Positions 31,532 to 44,346 of a DNA stretch of 64,000 nt are shown here, one piece after another. Each line of letters begins with the position of its first letter. Within the stretch, counting starts at the first letter, position 1. Under the pieces are notes generated by a model that was given only the letters and a program-made list of their open reading frames with translations, did not search any database and was not told the origin of the DNA. The DNA is taken from positions 422,172-486,171 of the forward strand of contig NHNW01000029.1 in NCBI GenBank assembly GCA_002786025.1, written 5' to 3'. The stretch is from Zasmidium citrigriseum (Eukaryota > Ascomycota > Dothideomycetes > Mycosphaerellales > Mycosphaerellaceae). A program made the translations under genes and the position numbers.

Positions 31532-32933
31532 ATGGAGGTTGTTCAGCATTGGGTCTATCAAAACGCCAACAAGCAAAGATTCGAAGAACTTCAGGCCAAG
31601 CTCCAAGAACATGGCATTCACATCACCCCTGCTCATGTTTACTTCTTCCTGCTGGCAACTGGAGTGATCTATCTGGCCGCCAAATGGGCTCTGAAGACAA
31701 CAGGGACGAAATCATGGCTCAAGATCCGTCCTCGCTCGCCCGATCCAGAGAAACCCTCAGACGTAACACAATTCGCAGAGAAACGCATGAAACCAACCGA
31801 CAGACCACCAGGAAGTCAGTATCCTCCCACTCCGAAACTCAACATCCCAGCTAACCACTCCAACAGCATGGCAACCATCCAACTTCCAACGCCCCACCGC
31901 AACCCCCCTCAAAGACTGGTCCGTCACCAACACCCCACCCCTCCCCTACCGCCCCTTCCGCCACGGGCCCTACCACATAACCATGGGCCTCCGCAGCATG
32001 CCCTGGGACGAATGGATCGAGCTCGACAACCACTACCTCCGCTTCCACGCCGACAAAAAACGTCGAATCGAGGAACGCGGAGCCAAATGCTGCCACACCG
32101 ACCCCAACGACCCCCGCGTCTTCGACGGCGCCGTCGAACTCCTCGAAGAACTCGCGTCGTACCTCCCTGAACGGTATCCGTCGATGTTCGTCAAGACAGA
32201 CGTCGGGGTGGATAACATCGTAACAAACGAATCCTTCGACGTCCGCGCCTCCCACCTCACCATGAACGGAGTAGCAGAAGACCCCATGCAACTCTCCGCC
32301 CGTCTAATCCAAGACGACCTCGCCATAATGTTCGAGAAACCAGACGGCCAATACTACCTCCTCGCCGGCGCAATCCTGCTCGCAGGTTTCTGGCGTTTGG
32401 AAGATAAACTCGGAATGCCCCTTTCCGAAATCCACACCTCCGGCGACGTGCCCGGTTTCAAGTCCAAGCTCGAGAAAGGGATGATGAACTTTTTCCGGCG
32501 CGTGAAACCAGAGTCTCCGGTCCTGAGGAATAATTACTTCATCCAAGTCGACGATGCCCTCCCCTGGAGCCATTCCATTGGAGGCGAAGATGAAGACGGG
32601 ATCGGCTGGTTTACCGCGGAGAAGAATAAAGCCATCCAGCATCATTACTTCCGCTCTGAGAGGCAGAGTCTGAGGAGATTGCCGAGGAGTGGAGGGGTTG
32701 TGTTTACGATTCGGACGTATTTCCATCCGATCACGGAAATTGCGGAGGAGGATTATGTGCCTGGACGGCTGGCGAGTGCGGTGCGGAGTTGGGGCGAGGA
32801 TGTGAGTAAGTATAAGGGGAAGGAGAGGTATGAGGAGGTTTTGTTGGAGTTTCTGGATCGGAAGCATGAGGAGCAGGTGGCGAGGGGGTTGGATTTGGAG
32901 AGGGAGGAGGAGGTGAGGGCGTATCCGTGGTAG
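31532..32933 (+). CDS. DUF3445 (heme-dependent oxidative N-demethylase-like) protein, membrane-anchored
   Basis: Exons 31532-31814 and 31867-32933 (intron GTCAGT...CAACAG with a CTAAC branch site, phase 1), 449 aa. An N-terminal amphipathic stretch precedes one hydrophobic helix (HVYFFLLATGVIYLAAKWAL, about residues 35-54). The DUF3445 domain covers about 95-430: WQPSNFQRPTA, LKDWSVTNTPPLPYRPFRHG, ITMGLRSMPWDEWIELD, the DLAIMFEKPDGQYYLLAG centre, and HYFRSERQSLRRLPRSGGVVF near the end. Bacterial members carry heme and oxidatively demethylate small amines; the fungal role is not established. Base composition shifts from C-rich to G-rich at about 32600. Convergent with EXO5 (92 bp). Confidence 0.87.
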
Positions 32934-33025
32934 TATACGAGGCTGGTGGCTCGGATTTATCTGTCGACAGTATGAACATTCATCAGTAGCAAAATGGCTC
33001 GTTCATGGCATGCATCGTCTCATCA

Positions 33026-34677
33026 TCATATCTGACTTTTCACTCCAGATGACCTCCTCGCGTTTCTCATCCGTGACCGTTTGATATCCTCTTCGATCTT
33101 CGAGGCTCGCCATGTACACCCGTCCTTGAACTCGCAGCTGTGGCATTTGTATGCCTCCTCGATGTCCACGCCTCGAGGTTCTCGTTCTCCTTTCCACCAT
33201 TTCATCTCGTCCTGTACATATCGGTCCAGCACTTCCTGGTCGAAGCCAAAACTTTTGCTGCCAATCACATGTCCGTCGCTGGCGAGACGGAATTCTGCTG
33301 TCAGGAGTAGGGATATCGACGAAGAGATTGCTGTTACTTGAATCGTCTTGGCAAACTCAGCGATCATGTGTGCCCAAAGCGAGCTCAACGTGTTGTAGCT
33401 CAGAATCTCCTCGAGAGGGTCTGGCGGCAATGCCATGGGCTCATCAGAATGTGTGCTCGCTGGGGTGGCAGAGAAGTCGATGCCACCCAGTCCAGCAATA
33501 AAGACATCGCTGAACGGCTGATGAGGATTCAGGTCATATCGTTGGAAAATGATATCCGCATCGACCTCGTTGGCCGCCAAGCTGTTGAGGAGTCGTCGGT
33601 ACAGCATCAGCTGCATCTGCGTAGGGCGCATTTGGGATCCGTTGGGAACAGACTTCGACTGCCGAGTCTTGATGTCGACCAGATAGATCGGCTGCCGCTG
33701 CTCTCGGAGCGTTCCAAGCCATGCGCTTTGGCTCGAAAGGAGGCTGGCATCTGCTGTCGAACTCGCGAAGAAGTCGTCCATCGTCCGCTGATCCGCAGGC
33801 AGTGCCTCTTTGCCTTTCGTGCCTATCCTCGCAGCCTGCGCCTCTTCAATGATCTTCTCCTCAAGCTCCTCGTCCGGACATTGATATGATAGCTCGTCGA
33901 TGATTCCAATAATGACCTGCCCGTCAACCACTCCAATGACTTCCAACTCCCGAGTGAGACCTGTCGTTCTCAGTGTCCTCAATCCCTGTATGATATTCCA
34001 CAGCCTCAGTCCCATGCTATCTTCTTTGGTCGCAATCTCCACAGGTACTTCAGTATGTACTTCCATCTCCTTCTCCTTGTGGATCTTCGAGCCCTGCTTC
34101 ATAGCAGCAGTCCTTCGTACCCGGCCATACTTCGTGAGAGAGTACCAGTACTTCAGCTCGCACCATGCTGGAGAGACCATATCCGTGACCGAGAGAGGCT
34201 TCCTGCTTCGAAATCGTTCAAGTGGCGATCGATCATCTTTGCGTTCTGGTTCCGCGGGCGGAGTCGTCACCTGCTGTTCAACCGGCTCGACCTCGACTCC
34301 TACAAGCCGCTGCAGTCAGCGTGTCAGCTCTCCACCATAGTCTCCAACCACCAAGACTGACCTGAGAAGGAAACGCGCTGCCTCTCGCTGTATTCGACTT
34401 CGACCGAACGATCTCTCTTCTGATGCCTGTGAAAGGCGTCGATGTGCCCAATCGCCTCGGCCATACATTGCCGCGCAAGACGCAGACTATGAGTCTGGGT
34501 CTCTGCATCGTCGGGAAGTACTGGTTCTTCGATATCTTCGATTGTTATCCGTGGTAGTGGCGGCGACTCGCGTTGGGAGAAGGCGGCGTCCCAGGTGGCG
34601 TCGTCGATATCTGAGCCATAGTCGCTGTCGGCGGCGAGGTCTATGGATTGGGAAGGGTGTTGGATGTCCACGGCCAT
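33026..34677 (-). CDS. EXO5: Exonuclease V, Fe-S cluster single-strand exonuclease (EXO5/DEM1)
   Basis: Exons 34677-34362 and 34299-33026 (intron GTCAGT...TTGTAG, phase 1), 529 aa. The frame stays open upstream to about 34810 but without an ATG, so the first in-frame ATG (34677) is taken; an extra 5' exon is possible. PD-(D/E)XK nuclease family: KPLSVTDMVSPAWCELKYWY, GIIDELSY (metal Asp) and YLVDIKTRQSKSVP (Asp-x-Lys). The four cluster cysteines are C152, C491, C494 and C500 (CHSCEFKDGC). Yeast Exo5 works in mitochondrial DNA maintenance, mammalian EXO5 in nuclear repair; location here is not evident. The N-terminal 100 residues are acidic and disordered. Confidence 0.92.
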
Positions 34678-35108
34678 GGTGGAGTCATCCTCTGGGTCGT
34701 AGATGTCACTGTTCAAGTCGTGTTGACGCGAAGTGGCCGAGGTGCGAAAGTCTCGCGTGTCACGAGGTCCAATCGGTTGCGCGATGGAGGTCACCCAAGC
34801 AATGCGTACTGTTCAAGCAGGTGGTGAGACGTATCTCGCCATGTTCACGAAAGAATCAGGTTTGAATAAGGTGATATGATGCCTATGATAATTCGGGTAT
34901 CTCATTCCTTGTTCCTTGAAGCTCGCCGGCTTCGAAGGCCCCAAGATGCCTCCCACACAATCTACATCTATGCACATGTCTTGCTCAGATCCACATATGA
35001 GATGTCGTTTCGCCTTGAGAGAATTCCTCTTCTTCCAGCTCTTTCGATATGCCATTGTCATCTCCTCACGGTCGCCCACCAACCCGCTTCCTCCAACACT
35101 TGAGATCT
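34678..35108. other. Intergenic, 430 bp
   Basis: Upstream of EXO5 and downstream of the Mpv17-like gene. It may hold a short non-coding first exon of EXO5: the frame upstream of its ATG is open back to an AACAG acceptor-like site near 34813. Nothing else seen. Confidence 0.4.
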
Positions 35109-35960
35109 TCAACTCTGCCTCCCAGCAATCTCCCCAGCAGCCTTATCCGCCGTCCTCTTCACGTCCCTCCTCATACTCGTCTTCCCATTCGTCTGATTCG
35201 CATTCGCCTCCGCCATCCGATTCAACCAGCTCAAATAAGTCTGCCACCCAATCGCAACAACCCCAGCAAAAACACTCCGATTCTGGGGCCTTATAAACGT
35301 AAACGTAAACGCAGTAACCGCCGGCCAAAGTTTCCAACTATTCATCCAAGAAACCGGCACCGTAGCAATTACTCTATCCCTCGCATCTTTCAAGCTCCCT
35401 CCAGAGAGTATCGTCTGCATCCCAAAGAAGTACGTGTTGAAGACGGGCGTGAACAGCATTTGTGATACCACAATCTTCACGGCCAAGCTCTTGAGATGGG
35501 AGGCGTAGTTGAAGTTGCGACCAAGCCAGAGGAACCATTTGTAGCTGGGAATGCTGACGATTGCGCCTATGACCATGGCTCGGAAGCCTCGAATCGGTTC
35601 GTAGCGGCCTTCAGTATAGGCGTTCGTTTGGACGGTTTGCGCGGAGAGGTCGCCGAGGAAGTAGATGATCAGGGTCGTCTCCCATTGCGTGAGGAGAGGA
35701 CTTCGTGCTTGCATGTTGTTGTATGCCCGGAAGGGGATCTTGATCGGTTCTACCCAAGCCCAATATGCTCCAGAGAAGGCCTCGCTCTTCGGCGCTTTCG
35801 AACCTTCAGCGGCAACGGTCGAGGCATTGCGAGAAGGAGCTGGGCTCTGCTTCGTGGACTCGTATCGCACATTGCGCTGGTGCTGGCGTGTGATGTTTCG
35901 CTGGACGGTTCGGTGGAGGTGTCGCAAGCTAGACCGCCCAGCGAAGTAGGTGAAGCTCAT
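35109..35960 (-). CDS. Mpv17/PMP22 family membrane protein
   Basis: Single exon, 283 aa. The N terminus is Arg-rich with few acidic residues (YFAGRSSLRHLHRTVQRNIT), a plausible mitochondrial presequence. The family body starts at W67 (WAWVEPIKIPFRAYNN...SPLLTQWETTLIIYFLGDLSAQ) and includes the AVKIVVSQMLFTPVFNTYFF helix and the signature VPVSWMNSWKLWPAVTAFTFTFI, then WQTYLSWLN. Four membrane helices. Relatives are yeast Sym1 (inner mitochondrial membrane channel, ethanol/heat stress) and peroxisomal PMP22. The basic leader favours mitochondria; this is inference. Base composition is C-rich below about 35445 and G-rich above. Confidence 0.9.
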   Translation of the reverse strand: MSFTYFAGRSSLRHLHRTVQRNITRQHQRNVRYESTKQSPAPSRNASTVAAEGSKAPKSEAFSGAYWAWVEPIKIPFRAYNNMQARSPLLTQWETTLIIYFLGDLSAQTVQTNAYTEGRYEPIRGFRAMVIGAIVSIPSYKWFLWLGRNFNYASHLKSLAVKIVVSQMLFTPVFNTYFFGMQTILSGGSLKDARDRVIATVPVSWMNSWKLWPAVTAFTFTFIRPQNRSVFAGVVAIGWQTYLSWLNRMAEANANQTNGKTSMRRDVKRTADKAAGEIAGRQS

Positions 35961-36685
35961 CTTTCAGGTCTGACGTCCAACATCGAGTCCAATGTTGCAC
36001 AAGGAGAGTATTGGAGAGAACTGGAGGAACGCGATATCGGATTTAGCGACTTACGTTGTGTCATCGCCGCACGGGTACTTTTGGGCGCGAATCCGGGTAC
36101 CTCGCCGAAGCTGGTCGTTGAGCGAGCGTGCCGGTCGGCTCATGCGCGAAAGCTTGACGCTGCAGATGCCGTCAGCCGCAAGAATACATGTCTGTTGAAA
36201 GGTCGACTATCTGCGAGCAGAATACTGGGAGATGGTGTAGCTCGAGTGTTGTGCTGGATCTGCAAAGGCGTGAGTGGATTGTTGAAGGCCAGCCAGCGGA
36301 AGAGCGGTGAAGACGAGGACAGCGGAGGCAGATTGCGACCGAGTAAGATACATGAGCTGCTGGCACAAGACGGATCACAAGAAACAACAAGAGGAAAGGT
36401 TGGAAGCATGTTTGAAGTATGATCAGTTGCAATTGCATTGCACCATTGTCATTATGATACACTGCATTTGAAGCACTCTCTGATGGTGCTGTTTGATATC
36501 TCGGAAACACCCCCATCACCCATGGTACTCAGTAGTAAGAAAGACCCATAAACGCCATATCAGTTGTGAAGAAGCATCCAATGTCACCGCCCATCAGCAC
36601 CAGCTAGCCATGTCGAGTAGGCCTGCTGGGGAGGTCGTGGTGAAACTCATGAAGTCGTGTTGCAGGTTGTCAGAAGGCCAGTCGC
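35961..36685. other. Intergenic, 0.7 kb, nothing recognised
   Basis: Promoter side of the Mpv17-like gene and 3' flank of histone H3. A plus-strand frame running 35496-36422 is mostly antisense to the Mpv17 gene and is not supported. Confidence 0.45.
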
Positions 36686-38183
<1,498 letters not shown>

Positions 38184-39140
38184 ACGCGTCCTCTTCCGAC
38201 TTTTCTCGACTTTTCTGCATGGCTTTTACGACGACTCTCAGATATCCATCAGCATGATGCTGCAGCACAAGAAGGCTGGTCAGATGGATAGGCGTATGGA
38301 TGGGTTTGACAGGCTGCTCTCAGCACTGTGTTCTGCTTTTTGATGGTGTAACATAACGGCTCAACAAGACTCAAGGGGAGTTCAGGAGATAATTGAGCTG
38401 CATCAATCACAATGACAAGATGATACCAACTTCACTGCTGTTCCACATTCCATTCTTGTCCTCTCGTGACTCTGCTTGTGCGCGTCTGCCTTTGTTTACA
38501 TCTGCGCGCTGGTCGCGTGCTTGTGCAAGTACCACCGCGTTGTTTTGGTCGGCGTGAAGGCGTGACGTCGGTTCAAGGTCCGTCCGTGCGGCAGAGTGGG
38601 TCTTCTCCCATGCGCGCAGCCAGACGGGCGTGTCACTCGTGAAGACTGCGACAATATGCTGACCTTTCGGGTGACATCGAGGCGTGCTGATGGCAGCATA
38701 CCGCTTCCATTCGATGCTGACAGCCCGATATCCAGACTTTGCAAGACCCTTGAGGAAGAAGATTGGAACGCTGTGGAGACTTCGCAGCTCCAGCTCACAG
38801 CATTTCAAACTCCAACTCCTCGACTTCCGAGGTAGCAGTGCAGTGTTCTCTGACGGAGTACTTCAAATTATCTCAGTGCGCTTTCGTGGAATACGCCAGG
38901 TAGGCCTTCACAATATTTCGGGCAATCTTTCAGCCAGTTCTTCTGCCATTCTCGCTCTTCCTTGGGCCCGATCACCGCCGAGGCCAGCAGTGATCACACA
39001 ACATCACTGATCAAGTATCCGAAGGGCGCCGGGCGGTAAGACACCGACGTATCCGTATTTTCAAGAATTGGCAGGCAAGAGAATAGATATATGGTCATTG
39101 GGGACTGCAAACGAATTCAAGGTACCTCCAAATCGCCGCC
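38184..39140. other. Intergenic, 0.95 kb, nothing recognised
   Basis: 3' flank of H4 and promoter of the HAD gene. A 133-codon minus-strand frame (38407-38808) shows no domain. No repeat or RNA gene seen. Confidence 0.5.
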
Positions 39141-40030
39141 ATGGCTCTTCCGGATCCGCAACCAAAAGCTCTTTTTTTCGATGTCTTTGGAACTTGTGTT
39201 GACTGGCGCAAGACTGTGACGAATGCATTGTGGGACGCAGCGAAGGACACTTTGAACTCGCCAGCCGCATCTCTCAGCAGTCAAGTTCGCTTGAAGGCTT
39301 CGAATATGGTCTGTCTGCCTCCCTTCACAATGCTTCTACTTCTCTGACATACCGCCAGACCTATGAAGACTGGGGAGACCTGGCTCAAGAATGGCGAAAC
39401 ACCTATCTCAAATTCACTCGCTCCATCGCCGCTGACCCCAGCATCCCCTACAAGACCGTTGACCAACACCACCTGGACGCTCTCCACGAAATCCTGCTCG
39501 CCCGCGGCCTGATCCTCTCCCAGCCAGACGACACCCCAAAGGACCTCATCCACGACGGCTCCCTCTGGGACGAACCCCAGATCCTCAAACTCTCCCTCAT
39601 CTGGCACTACCTCGAGCCCTGGCCCGAAACCGTCCAAGGCCTCCACCTCCTCAACAAGAAGTTCGCCACCTGCACCCTCTCCAACGGCAACGTCTCTCTC
39701 CTCAAAGACATGGTTTCGCATGGCAGCATGCCTTTTACGCACATTTTCTCGTCGGAGATGTTCAAGTCTTATAAGCCGAGTCCAAAAGTCTATCTGGGCG
39801 CTGCGGAGAAGATGGGTTTGAAGCCGGAGGAATGCATGATGATGGCGGCGCATCTGGATGATTTGAAGCATGCGAAGGAGTGTGGGTTGAGGACTTGTTA
39901 TGTGGAGAGGAAGCAGGAGGAGAGGTATCCTGAGTTGAAAGATGACGGAGTTGCAGACATATGGGTGGGGCTGGATGAGAATGGATTTGTGGCAGCGGCT
40001 GAGAAGTTGGGTATTCGGGTTGAAGAGTGA
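39141..40030 (+). CDS. HAD-superfamily hydrolase, L-2-haloacid dehalogenase (type II) like
   Basis: Exons 39141-39308 and 39359-40030 (intron GTCTGT...CGCCAG, phase 0), 279 aa. HAD motif I FFDVFGTCVDW with nucleophile Asp14, motif II around LSNGN, motif III lysine in KSYKPSPKVYLGAAE, and motif IV AAHLDDLKHAKECG. The DVFGT form and the overall order match haloacid dehalogenase type II. Fungal members are common and mostly uncharacterised; they may detoxify small haloacids or act as phosphatases. Stops 6 bp before the converging membrane-protein gene. Composition switches from C-rich to G-rich at about 39715. Confidence 0.92.
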
Positions 40031-40036
40031 TATGAT

Positions 40037-41107
40037 CTATTCTCTAAGTTTGAATTTCCTTCCTCCCCCTTCGAAGCTTTCGATCTTTGTCACAGGCCTT
40101 CCGACGTTGAAGACGGCGCTTGCGAGGGCGACAGCCCCGGTGATGAGAGGTAGTAGTTGGCCTGGGTTTGACACATCCATCGCGGGCTTTAACTCGGCAA
40201 GCACGATCGTCTTCTCGACTGATATGATGAGGATGACGACGTAGATGGTCGACAGGCCAGCGCATGTGATGGCCAGGTGTGTGGTGCGGCCGTGAAGGAA
40301 CCCCGGCAGTCCAAACTCAGTCCACTCGCCTCGACGGTGGCTGACGGGGCGGTAGTTGCGTCGTCGATTGTGTCTCTCGTCCCACCAGTCCTTCACCGAC
40401 TCAATCCAGGCAGCGATGTACAATATCAAGGGCGCGACCTCGCAGACAATCGTAATGACGGACTGGATGATCATGAACCACTTGATCCATGGCGACTTGG
40501 CGTCCTTGTCGCTGAGCATCCAGATGGGATTGTCGGGCATGCCGGGCGCTGGAGGGAAGGCCTCTCCGTGCTTCGTGCCCACGATCCACCACGAGAATGT
40601 GGCATTCGTAGCGTTGACCCAGACGGTAATGATGGCGGCTTGCATGAAGTTTAGCCCCTGTCCTCTTACGCTGTCCTTCCGCAGCATCACTGTCCCGTCC
40701 TCATCGATCCACATCCACCGCTGTAGTGCGAAGCTGAAGTACATCAGCAGGTACCCTGGTCCCGTGAAGAGCAGGAGCTGAGCGAGTGCTATCCAGAGCT
40801 CGGACGTCGAGATGTTGCCCACGTTCTTGCGTCTCCACCACCGAACGAGGAGTTGAATGGCGAGGACGAGGCCAGCAAACTGCGACTTCGGATCGAGACG
40901 CACGACGTTGATGAAGCCGATTATGAATGCCGCTGCTTGGAAGTAGCAGCCCAAGCGGTTGCCGATGCCGTAGACGTCTTGGGCGCTGAGCGAGGGTTCG
41001 GGCGGATCGTCTCGGGCGGTGAGGTCGAACGGTAGTCCATGGCTCAGTGTGATGAGTAGCAGCAACGTGATGAGAGCCATCAGACGGCTCTTTGTTCGAG
41101 TATACAT
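40037..41107 (-). CDS. Seven-helix membrane protein with N-terminal signal sequence, unknown family
   Basis: Single exon, 356 aa. A hydrophobic leader (LMALITLLLLITLSHG, likely cut after Gly24) precedes an extracellular segment of about 30 residues. Then there are seven hydrophobic helices: AAAFIIGFINVV, FAGLVLAIQLLV, ELWIALAQLLLFTGPGYLL, AAIITVWVNATNATFSWW, FMIIQSVITIVCEVAPLILY, LAITCAGLSTIYVVILIIS and LLPLITGAVALASAV. A conserved-looking Arg/His-rich cytosolic loop (DERHNRRRNYRP) lies between helices 5 and 6. It is reminiscent of fungal 7-TM proteins but I see no GPCR family motif. The C terminus is short and basic. Convergent with the HAD gene. Confidence 0.75.
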   Translation of the reverse strand: MYTRTKSRLMALITLLLLITLSHGLPFDLTARDDPPEPSLSAQDVYGIGNRLGCYFQAAAFIIGFINVVRLDPKSQFAGLVLAIQLLVRWWRRKNVGNISTSELWIALAQLLLFTGPGYLLMYFSFALQRWMWIDEDGTVMLRKDSVRGQGLNFMQAAIITVWVNATNATFSWWIVGTKHGEAFPPAPGMPDNPIWMLSDKDAKSPWIKWFMIIQSVITIVCEVAPLILYIAAWIESVKDWWDERHNRRRNYRPVSHRRGEWTEFGLPGFLHGRTTHLAITCAGLSTIYVVILIISVEKTIVLAELKPAMDVSNPGQLLPLITGAVALASAVFNVGRPVTKIESFEGGGRKFKLRE

Positions 41108-42320
41108 GGTGTCACCGGTGGATAGTGTGTTCTAGGATCCAAGGGACGGGGGGTTGTGTGACTTGGTCCATTCGATGGAGGTAGGCTGCCATCCGTCCTT
41201 GGTGCGGCCTCAACTCAGCCTGGCGGCCCTTGGACGTCCTACATGCTGGGCATAGCCTTAGAGGCGTGGCTGGGCTCCAGTGCATGTCCCGTGAGGCGGG
41301 CGGACGCCTTCGTCGATCCTTTGGATGGGAAAGGCTGGCGTTCATCTGCCTTCCTGCATCTCGGAAGACAAGGCGACTGCGAGGCTCTTGCTTCTAGGCA
41401 TTGCTCGAGTGACTTTAAGTGTCCAGATATCGTTGAGGACTGCTGCTGTTGGTTTTATCAGTCTTAGTCGAGAAGATGGAGTAGTAGAAGTGTAGAATGT
41501 AGTTGTTCTTTCTGTTTACACCTGAAAATCGGCACCAAATCAACAACTTACCATCGTACTCGCCACACAGACCATGAAAGCACACAGAAACACATTCAGC
41601 ATAATTTGAAAGGTAATAGAAGTCATATCAAGTATTATCAGCGTCTCATGATCGTTGTTGCTGGATCTTCTCACCACATCGTCGCCATGAAGCCGAAATC
41701 CCACAAGTTCCTTACCCCAAGTTGCAATCGAGTAACCCTAAGCTGGTCAAAGCTTTCAGATCGGACCGAAGTCGGCTTGGCTGTCTTCAAGGAGCAACAA
41801 CACCTCACCTCCTCAAGACTTGCATCTCCCAGGCCACAATCATGCCAAAAGACCGTCGAGAAACATCCAACGTTCAAGATAACAGGGATGACTATATGTC
41901 AAGCGAAAGGATTAGCAGCTCCAATTGGAAGCTCCCATCCACGAGATCACATCGGCGCGAAACCGGCAAGTCACCGCCTTCGGCCATGGCCTTAACATTT
42001 TATCTCCTTCACATGTGGAAACTGTGCCTATTCCGAAATCCAATGCGCATGGATTGCAACAAAGGAAGGCGTGCGGATTGCATGCGCCCAAAAGAGTCTT
42101 CCAAAGTAGGTTGTGGACTTCTTCCGTAAACGTATCTCCAACATCTCTTCCGTCCTGTCACTCATCATACGTGAATGCGGCGGAAGCCTCGTTGACCAGA
42201 CCACTTTCGCGTTCAAAACAAAAACATTGGCTCAGCGGCGTTCAAATCGAATGCGACTCAAAGCCAACTTAACCAGCACCACCTCACTGAGCGTGGACGG
42301 CGTCAACACGGCACCACACA
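41108..42320. other. Intergenic, 1.2 kb, nothing recognised
   Basis: Divergent promoter region between the 7-TM gene (minus) and the drug-transporter gene (plus). Several frames of about 110-135 codons overlap one another in different frames without domains. Confidence 0.5.
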
Positions 42321-44346
42321 ATGGCGGCGGCCCTCGACTCGAAACCCGGTAGCATGGGAACCAGCGAGAAGCCGACCGACGAGGCGACGCAACACGGTGC
42401 AGATGCGAAAGAGCCATCCATCTTCGAGCTCCCAGAAGCACCAGCACCGACACATGGCAAGACCGAGGCTCAAGAACCAGATACACTCGAGCCTAAAGTC
42501 GAGCAACAAGGACAAGACATCGTCGCCAAGGAGGACTACTCTGTCTTCTCAACCAACCAAAAGAGGGCCATGATCCTCGCTGCCTCACTCTGCGGATGGT
42601 TCAGGTACGTCGCTCCCACGAGAAATGATATATCCATCTTACAAGCTTGGCAGTCCTATGAGCGGGAGCATCTACTACCCGGCTACGAACGAAATTGCAT
42701 CAGATCTTGGCGTATCGAACTCCCAGATCAACATCACGATTACCACATACCTAGTACGTACATCCAACATATCGAACACGAAACCCAAGTCTGACTGTGA
42801 GAAAGATCATTCAAGGACTAGCTCCAATGATGATAGCCGGCTTCTCAGACAAAGCCGGAAGACGCCCAGCGTACTTCATCTGCTTCGTCATCTACCTGGT
42901 TGCCAATCTAGCATTGGCATTGCAGAACAGCTACGTTGCACTGCTCGTTCTCCGAATGCTGCAGTCCGCAGGAAGTAGCGGCACTATTGCACTGGCCAAC
43001 GGACTGGTGGGCGATTGCGTAGTGTCGGCTGATCGAGGCCAGTACATCGCCTTTGCATCGCTGGGAAGTATTCTTGGGCCAGCAGTCTCTCCAATCCTTG
43101 GCGGCCTTCTCAGCCAGTATCTCGACTGGCATTGGTAGGCCGACATGACATCCACGTCGATACATCACTGACCGTTGCTTAGGATCTTCTGGTTCCTGCT
43201 GATCCTAGCTGGAGCCTTCTTCGTACCGTTAATGCTATTCCTGCCCGAGACGTGCCGCAAGATCGTTGGCGACGGCTCAGTGCCACCACCATGGTCGAGT
43301 TGGAATGTCACGGACCACATAAGACACAAGCACCGAGCCAAGAAGGGGATCCAGGTCGATGAAGACAAGCTCAAAGAGCTACGCAAGAACTACAAACTCA
43401 CGATCCCCAACCCGATGTCCACGCTCGTCGTCCTCACCGATTTCGAAACCGCCCTTCTTCTCTTCGCAACAGGCATGGCTCTGGCCTGCTTCTACGCCAT
43501 CTCAACAGGCGCATCAGCAGCCTTCAGCACGCTCTACGGCTTCGACGAACTCCACGTCTCCTTGATGTTTGTACGTCCATCCCCAAACTCACACCTGCTT
43601 CAAATACCCACCTAACCCCCTCCAGCTCCCCATCGGCGCCGGCTCAATCCTCTCAGCCTTCACAACCGGCCGCCTAATAGACTACAACTACCGCCGGCAC
43701 GCCCACCGCCTCTCCTTCCTGATAACCCGCAACCGGCAAACCGACCTCAGCACCTTCCCCATCGAACTCGCCCGCATGCAAATCGCCCTGCCCCTCTGGT
43801 TCCTCGGCGCCGCCGCAATCATCGGCTACGGCTGGATGATGACGCACAAAATCTCTCTCGCGGGTCCGATAATAATGTTGTTTGTATTGGGGTATTGTTT
43901 GATTGCTGGGTATCAGGTGTTGAATGTGTTGATGGTGGATATTTATCCGGGACAGCCTGCGACGGCGACGGCGGCGAATAATGTTGTGAGGTGTTTGTTG
44001 GGCGCGGCGGCGAGTGCGGCTATCACGCCTATGAATGAGGCTATGGGGGATGGGTGAGTCGTTCTTCAAGCTTGTCGTGAAGTCGTTGCTGATTGGCGAT
44101 AATAGCTGGGCATACACCCTCCTAGCCCTCCTCTTCCTCCTCTCCAGCGCCGGCCCAATCGCCAGCATGCGCTACGGCATCGCGTGGCGGAAAGCGAAGC
44201 GAGAGAAGGCCGGAAGACGTGCACAGGCGAAGGAGGCAAAGGCAGAGGAGAGACGGCTCAAGCAAGAAGAGGTTGGGCATCAAGACCAACAGAACCAAAG
44301 ACTCGCTTGGAGCAATCTGCACCTCTGGCCAAGGAAGCCGCAGTAG
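42321..44346 (+). CDS. MFS drug:H+ antiporter, DHA1/Qdr-like
   Basis: Six exons: 42321-42604, 42654-42753, 42806-43134, 43183-43570, 43626-44053 and 44106-44346, 589 aa; every join keeps frame. A cytosolic N tail of about 80 residues is followed by 12 membrane helices. TM1 region CGWFSPMSGSIYYPATNEI; motif A GFSDKAGRRPAYF in loop 2-3; antiporter motif C as LGSILGPAVSPILGGLL in TM5; long central loop with RHKHRAKKGIQVDEDK. These are the marks of the 12-spanner DHA1 family (Qdr1-3-like), which export drugs, polyamines or organic acids. A Lys/Glu-rich C tail follows (AKREKAGRRAQAKEAKAEER). The exon-5 region flips from C-rich to G-rich at about 43858. Confidence 0.92.

Noticed and set aside
35496..36422. 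308-codon plus-strand open frame
   Set aside because: Half of it is antisense to the well supported Mpv17-like gene; no domain, and composition mirrors the C/G-rich sense strand.
38407..38808. 133-codon minus-strand frame between H4 and the HAD gene
   Set aside because: Reads somewhat protein-like but has no domain or splice context; not enough to annotate.
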